A DNA stretch of 64,000 nucleotides, from NCBI RefSeq assembly GCF_004795105.1, contig NZ_SSBL01000035.1:1-64000 (forward strand), read 5' to 3'. The DNA is from Streptomyces sp. A0642. Lineage in GTDB: Bacteria; Actinomycetota; Actinomycetes; Streptomycetales; Streptomycetaceae. Positions 60,942 to 64,000 of the stretch are shown piece by piece (position 1 is the stretch's first letter; each line of letters opens with the position of its first letter). The translations under genes were made by a program, and so were the position numbers. A model generated the notes under the pieces. The model was not told the DNA's origin. It was given only the letters and a program-made list of their open reading frames with translations, and did not search any database.

Positions 60942-61847
60942 TCAGCCGGTCCGGTCGGTACGGGCGTAGTTGTGGAAGTCGTCGCTCACGGGGAAGTCGG
61001 TGGGCTCGGTGACGGGCGCGCACACCCAGCTGGCCATCGGGCCGGGGATCTCCAGCTCGCCGCTCAGCCACTGGTGGATGTCCGGGCTGACCTCGAAGTG
61101 GCTGCCGTCCTCGGTCTCGGCGTAGAACTGGGAGTTGCCGCCGAATCCGTACGCGTCGGCGTAGTCCCAGACGCAGACCAGGAGCGGGCCGCCCGCCTCC
61201 TCGATGCGGCCGAAGACCGACCGGATGCCGTCGGCGCTGTAGCCGTCGGCGAACCGGCCGTGGAGGTCGCGGAGCTCGGCGGGCAGGCTGCGGACGGGCT
61301 GGCCGTCGGCGATCCAGGTGGCAATGGCCTCGACGCAGTCGCCGAGTCGGCCGACGGGCCGGATCATCAGCGGGAGTTCGGTGCCGTCGGGGTCGACGGT
61401 CGTGGCGTGCCAGTGATCCTGGAAGATGTCGGGCGTCCGCTCGACCACCGTCTCGTCGTCGTCTCCCCGGTAGAGGCACAGCACCGCGTGGGATCCGGTG
61501 TTCTCGTCCTCGCCGACGACCAGCCAGCTGTTCCCGGCGTCCTTGTCGATGGCGGCGCTGATGCCACGCGCGGCCAGGGCCTTGGTGGCGACCTGCGCGC
61601 CGGTGGCGTCCGGTGCCCCCTTGAGGGCCTTCGGGGCGTTCGCCAGGGTCAGCGTGACCTTGCGGCCGTCCCGGTAGTGGATGCTGTGCTCGTTGCGGGA
61701 GGGGCGGAACGTCGCGAGGACGTTGACGCGGTCCCCCATGCGGTCCAGGTTCGCGTCGTGGATCTCCGCCATCCCGTCCTCGACGCTCAGCAGGGTGACG
61801 GCGTGCCCCTCGGTGCGCAGGTAGACCTTTCGCGGCGTAGCACTCAT
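60942..61847 (-). CDS. hypothetical protein of the repeated-leader block
   Basis: A 301-aa acidic protein starting at ATG 61847 with GAAGGG upstream. It has a strand-rich N-terminal half (VYLRTEGHAVTLLSVEDG) and a C-terminal segment GGNSQFYAETEDGSHFEV. No known domain. It follows its own promoter and leader, unit D. Confidence 0.62.
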   Translation of the reverse strand: MSATPRKVYLRTEGHAVTLLSVEDGMAEIHDANLDRMGDRVNVLATFRPSRNEHSIHYRDGRKVTLTLANAPKALKGAPDATGAQVATKALAARGISAAIDKDAGNSWLVVGEDENTGSHAVLCLYRGDDDETVVERTPDIFQDHWHATTVDPDGTELPLMIRPVGRLGDCVEAIATWIADGQPVRSLPAELRDLHGRFADGYSADGIRSVFGRIEEAGGPLLVCVWDYADAYGFGGNSQFYAETEDGSHFEVSPDIHQWLSGELEIPGPMASWVCAPVTEPTDFPVSDDFHNYARTDRTG

Positions 61848-61865
61848 CGGTGAGCCCTTCGTTTC

Positions 61866-61930
61866 ATTGAGGTGGTTCGGTGTGCGGCCCGGAGGCCGGC
61901 GTCGGGCTGGGGATTCCCGCCCCCAACCGA
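61866..61930 (-). promoter_or_regulatory. SAS-like leader, unit D
   Basis: CACACCGAA-CCA-CCTCAAT with GGGAATCCC upstream in an imperfect hairpin (GTCGG / CCGAC arms plus an inner GGGG / CCCC). Confidence 0.8.
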
Positions 61931-61938
61931 CACCACAA

Positions 61939-61967
61939 ATACTCTCAAGTTTTTGGGGATTGCGCAA
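61939..61967 (-). promoter_or_regulatory. promoter of unit D
   Basis: TTGCGC (61962-61967 on the minus strand), a 17-bp spacer with CCCCAAAAACTTGA, then GAGTAT (61939-61944). Matches the unit A promoter over more than 20 bp. Confidence 0.7.
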
Positions 61968-62023
61968 GTCCCGAGCCCTCCCCCGGCCCGCCTCCTGCGA
62001 GGCGGGCCGGGGGAGTCGGGCGC

Positions 62024-62527
62024 TCAGCCTCGGGTGAGCTGGGCGAGGGCGGCGCGCTTGTCGTGCAGCGCGAACACCGCCTCCAGCAGCGCCCGGGCGA
62101 CCTCTTCGGTGCCTGCCGCCGCGAGGTGGCCGTGCAGGGTGTCCAGCGCGGTCGAGAGCTGGGCGTCGTCCTCGGCCAGGCAGGAGCCGGTGACGTCGGC
62201 GGTCGCCGGGTTGCGCAGCGGGCGGCGGTCCATGGCGTGCCTGACGTACTGCCCGAACTCCGGGGGGAACCCGGTGCCGGGGTTGTCCGCGGCTTCGGTC
62301 TCGGCGTCCGCGAGGGCGAGCCGTGCGTCGGCGGGGATGCCGTCCGCCTCGGTCGGGGCCTCCTCCCAGAACGAGATGACCACGGTGTCGAGCAGGTCGG
62401 CGATCATGTGCAGCGCCCGCCCGTTCCACGCGGAGGCGAACAGGGTGCGGCGGCGGGCGATGTCGGCCAGGGTGGCGGCCCGCCATGCGGCGGCGCGGGC
62501 CTGCGGGGTCGGTTCGAAGTCGGTCAT
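62024..62527 (-). CDS. hypothetical protein of the repeated-leader block
   Basis: A 167-aa helical, acidic protein with GGAGAAG before its ATG. No family recognised; composition and length fit many small plasmid genes. Preceded by leader unit E. Confidence 0.6.
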   Translation of the reverse strand: MTDFEPTPQARAAAWRAATLADIARRRTLFASAWNGRALHMIADLLDTVVISFWEEAPTEADGIPADARLALADAETEAADNPGTGFPPEFGQYVRHAMDRRPLRNPATADVTGSCLAEDDAQLSTALDTLHGHLAAAGTEEVARALLEAVFALHDKRAALAQLTRG

Positions 62528-62546
62528 GATGGCGCTTCTCCAGGGA

Positions 62547-62602
62547 GTTGAGGTTCTTCGGTGTGACCCGGGCGGGCGGGATTCCCGTCCCGCCGGCGCC
62601 CG
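62547..62602 (-). promoter_or_regulatory. SAS-like leader, unit E
   Basis: Hairpin CGGGC-GGCGGG and its complement with GGGAATCCC, then CACACCGAA-GAA-CCTCAAC and CTGGAGAAG before the ATG. Confidence 0.85.
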
Positions 62603-62658
62603 GGGTGAGGCTCGGCCGCGCTGCCCGCCGGTCCCTTCCGGGACCGGCGGGCGCCGGG

Positions 62659-63228
62659 CTACTTCTGGTACGCGGGGATCAGCTCGCGGACCTTCTCCGC
62701 GCCGATGCATCCGCCGTCGTGCCGGTAGATGCTCGGCGGCTGGCCGTTGCGCCCCCGGTGGTGGCTCCAGTAGCGGACCCCGGACCAGCCGCACAGCTCG
62801 CACGTCAGGTACCAAGGGTTGTCAGCCCCCGGGAACCCGTGGAGAACAGCCCTCCAGTGGTGCTCAGCGAGACCTGCGAACGCGGTCCGCGCCCCACCGA
62901 CGTTCCGATCGTTGACGGGCATCCGCGGGTGCAACAGGGGCACCGGCCCGTTCAGCGGCTGCGGCGCTTCGGCGCGCACCCGGTCCAGCGAGACCGCCTC
63001 GATGCGACCGGCGATGTACTCCTGGATGAGGTAGGCAGCCGCCATGTCGATGCCCTTCTTGCCGGTGGGCGGGCGGCGGAGGTTGTGCTCCCCCTCACTG
63101 GTGACGACCAGCCAGTCACGGTGCCAGCGGAAAGCCTGTCCGAGGACCTTGTCCGCGCCGATGATCACGGGGTAGCGGCACTCGATGTCCGTCTCTCCCT
63201 TGCGGTACGGGAGGGTGGCAGTGCTCAT
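62659..63228 (-). CDS. zinc-finger-like hypothetical protein
   Basis: A 189-aa protein. The N-terminal half has VVTSEGEHNLRRPPTGKKG; the C-terminal half has CELCGW, two His pairs (HHRGRNG) and DGGCIGAEKV, a plausible zinc site. AAGGAG precedes the ATG. Preceded by leader unit F. Confidence 0.65.
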   Translation of the reverse strand: MSTATLPYRKGETDIECRYPVIIGADKVLGQAFRWHRDWLVVTSEGEHNLRRPPTGKKGIDMAAAYLIQEYIAGRIEAVSLDRVRAEAPQPLNGPVPLLHPRMPVNDRNVGGARTAFAGLAEHHWRAVLHGFPGADNPWYLTCELCGWSGVRYWSHHRGRNGQPPSIYRHDGGCIGAEKVRELIPAYQK

Positions 63229-63240
63229 GTGGTGCTCCTT

Positions 63241-63298
63241 GTTGAGGTGGGTCGGTGTGCGGACCGGGGGCGGACGGGATTCCCATTCCGTCCGCCCC
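63241..63298 (-). promoter_or_regulatory. SAS-like leader, unit F
   Basis: Perfect 11-bp arms GGGGCGGACGG / CCGTCCGCCCC around GGGAAT, then CACACCGAC-CC-ACCTCAAC directly before AAGGAG. Confidence 0.85.
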
Positions 63299-63313
63299 AC
63301 GGGCGAAGGGGGG

Positions 63314-63694
63314 TCAGCTCGGGGTGTCGGTGAAACCGGCCCCGTTGAAGGCGAGTTCGTCGGCGTAGAAGACGTCCTCCAGCTCCTGGAACGTCTGCTG
63401 GTCGGCGTGCTCGCGAAGGGCGAGATAGGCGGCGTGGCCCTGGCTGACGGCCTGGTAGGTGCGGAAGACGAGCGGCGACTGGGAGTCGTCGCACGCGGCG
63501 TCCAGGTCCTCGCGCTGGGCGTACAGCTCGACCGGGTGGTCGGAAGCGCGCTGGACCTCCAGCACGTGGCGCTTCTCGATGTCCTTCCAGACGTTCCAGT
63601 CGTAGACGCCCTCGTCGTCGGCGATGACGAAGTAGGTGCCGGGCCGCTTGGTGAGGTCCACGCGGGTCTCGACTCGGTCCATCTCGGGGTTCAT
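63314..63694 (-). CDS. hypothetical protein of the repeated-leader block
   Basis: A 126-aa acidic protein starting at ATG 63694 with AAAGG upstream. Residues about 10-45 contain GTYFVIADDEGVYDWNVW, and a helical middle follows. Not recognised. Preceded by leader unit G. Confidence 0.6.
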   Translation of the reverse strand: MNPEMDRVETRVDLTKRPGTYFVIADDEGVYDWNVWKDIEKRHVLEVQRASDHPVELYAQREDLDAACDDSQSPLVFRTYQAVSQGHAAYLALREHADQQTFQELEDVFYADELAFNGAGFTDTPS

Positions 63695-63709
63695 GCCACT
63701 GGGCCTTTC

Positions 63710-63773
63710 GTTGAGGTGTTCGGTACGGAGCCCCGGTGGGCGGACGAGGATTCCCGCCCTGTCCGCCCACCGG
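63710..63773 (-). promoter_or_regulatory. SAS-like leader, unit G
   Basis: Perfect 13-bp arms CCGGTGGGCGGAC / GTCCGCCCACCGG around GGGAATCC, then TACCGAA-CA-CCTCAAC and AAAGG before the ATG. TACCGAA replaces CACCGAA here. Confidence 0.82.
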
Positions 63774-63783
63774 GTAATGCGCG

Positions 63784-64000
63784 TCAGCTCTCGTCGTGCT
63801 CGATGACGCGGAACTCGCAGCCGTCGTCCGAGGTGAGGATGTGACCGGCGATCAGGTCCTCGGTGTGCGCGTGCAGCTCGGAGAACCGGAAACCGGCGAG
63901 CTGCATGGCCGTCCACAGCAGTTCCGCCACGGTGCGCGGGTCGTCCCCGCACCCGACGGCGAACCAGTCGCCGCCCGCGCCGCGCGCCTGAGCGACGTAG
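63784..64000 (-). CDS. partial hypothetical protein, runs off the window
   Basis: The last 72 codons of a leftward gene, ending with ...FRVIEHDES and TGA at 63784-63786. Visible residues include GGDWFAVGCGDDPRTVAELLWTAMQL (written as two shorter parts: GGDWFAVGCGDD and VAELLWTAM) and GHILTSDDGCEF. No domain recognised. Leader unit G lies immediately after its stop, continuing the cassette arrangement. Confidence 0.55.
   Translation of the reverse strand, partial: YVAQARGAGGDWFAVGCGDDPRTVAELLWTAMQLAGFRFSELHAHTEDLIAGHILTSDDGCEFRVIEHDES

Overview
The window is high-GC actinobacterial DNA, almost certainly Streptomyces. Many genes start with GTG, neighbouring genes overlap at ATGA, GTGA or TGATG, and several products match Streptomyces-typical families (DUF6292, DUF4326, DUF4913, SCO6880, XRE/TPR plus HATPase pairs, an orphan IclR). 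ParA-type partition genes together with a full set of conjugation genes point to a large, probably linear, conjugative plasmid or an integrative element. I found no tRNA, rRNA, CRISPR array, insertion sequence or recognisable replication initiator.

Layout. 0-1.2 kb: a Pycsar-effector-like membrane protein and two small unknown genes. 1.2-3.7 kb: a leftward partition-like operon (ribbon-helix-helix-like protein, ParA, ParB-position partner). 3.9-16.5 kb: a DUF6292 protein and a 4034-aa DarB-like protein fusing an N6-adenine methylase, an SF2 helicase and a long repetitive tail. 16.7-26 kb: secreted SH3 protein, IclR regulator, two paralogous unknown proteins, and a tandem Phd-like protein behind a double palindrome. 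25.7-32.6 kb: an eleven-gene leftward operon, mostly translationally coupled, with a tyrosine recombinase second from its end. 32.9-39.1 kb: a divergent rightward operon with a P-loop kinase, DUF4326 and a zinc-ribbon/Nudix protein. 39.3-53.7 kb: SprT-like protein, then the transfer region: eight leftward genes (DUF4913, VirD4-like coupling protein, VirB4-like ATPase, SCO6880 protein, VirB6-like protein, TcpC/VirB8-position protein, pilin-like peptide, leader gene), a rightward SLT+NlpC/P60 lysin, and a leftward relaxase/MobC pair with a candidate oriT. 54.8-58.6 kb: XRE/TPR regulator, HATPase, and an orphan C5 cytosine methylase. 58.6-64 kb: seven leftward genes built on one plan.

The most unusual features are regulatory. 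From 58.6 kb onward, each of seven successive genes carries the same leader: a GC hairpin around GGGAATCCC, then CACACCGAA and CCTCAAC, then the ribosome-binding site. This recalls the start-associated sequences of cluster K mycobacteriophages. Two of these units share a near-identical promoter. Next to the block lies a 156-nt structured palindrome (perfect 21-bp outer stem enclosing three hairpins). Three further dispersed motif families (a CTTAAG-centred palindrome, ATTTCG-N5-CGAAAT, and ATCTGGCCAGA) connect distant promoters and gene junctions.

In concert, partition genes would maintain the element, the transfer region would move it, and the DarB-like protein, orphan C5 methylase, PP-loop protein, Phd-like regulator and Pycsar-like effector form a plausible host-defence/anti-defence layer. 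That last role is inference.
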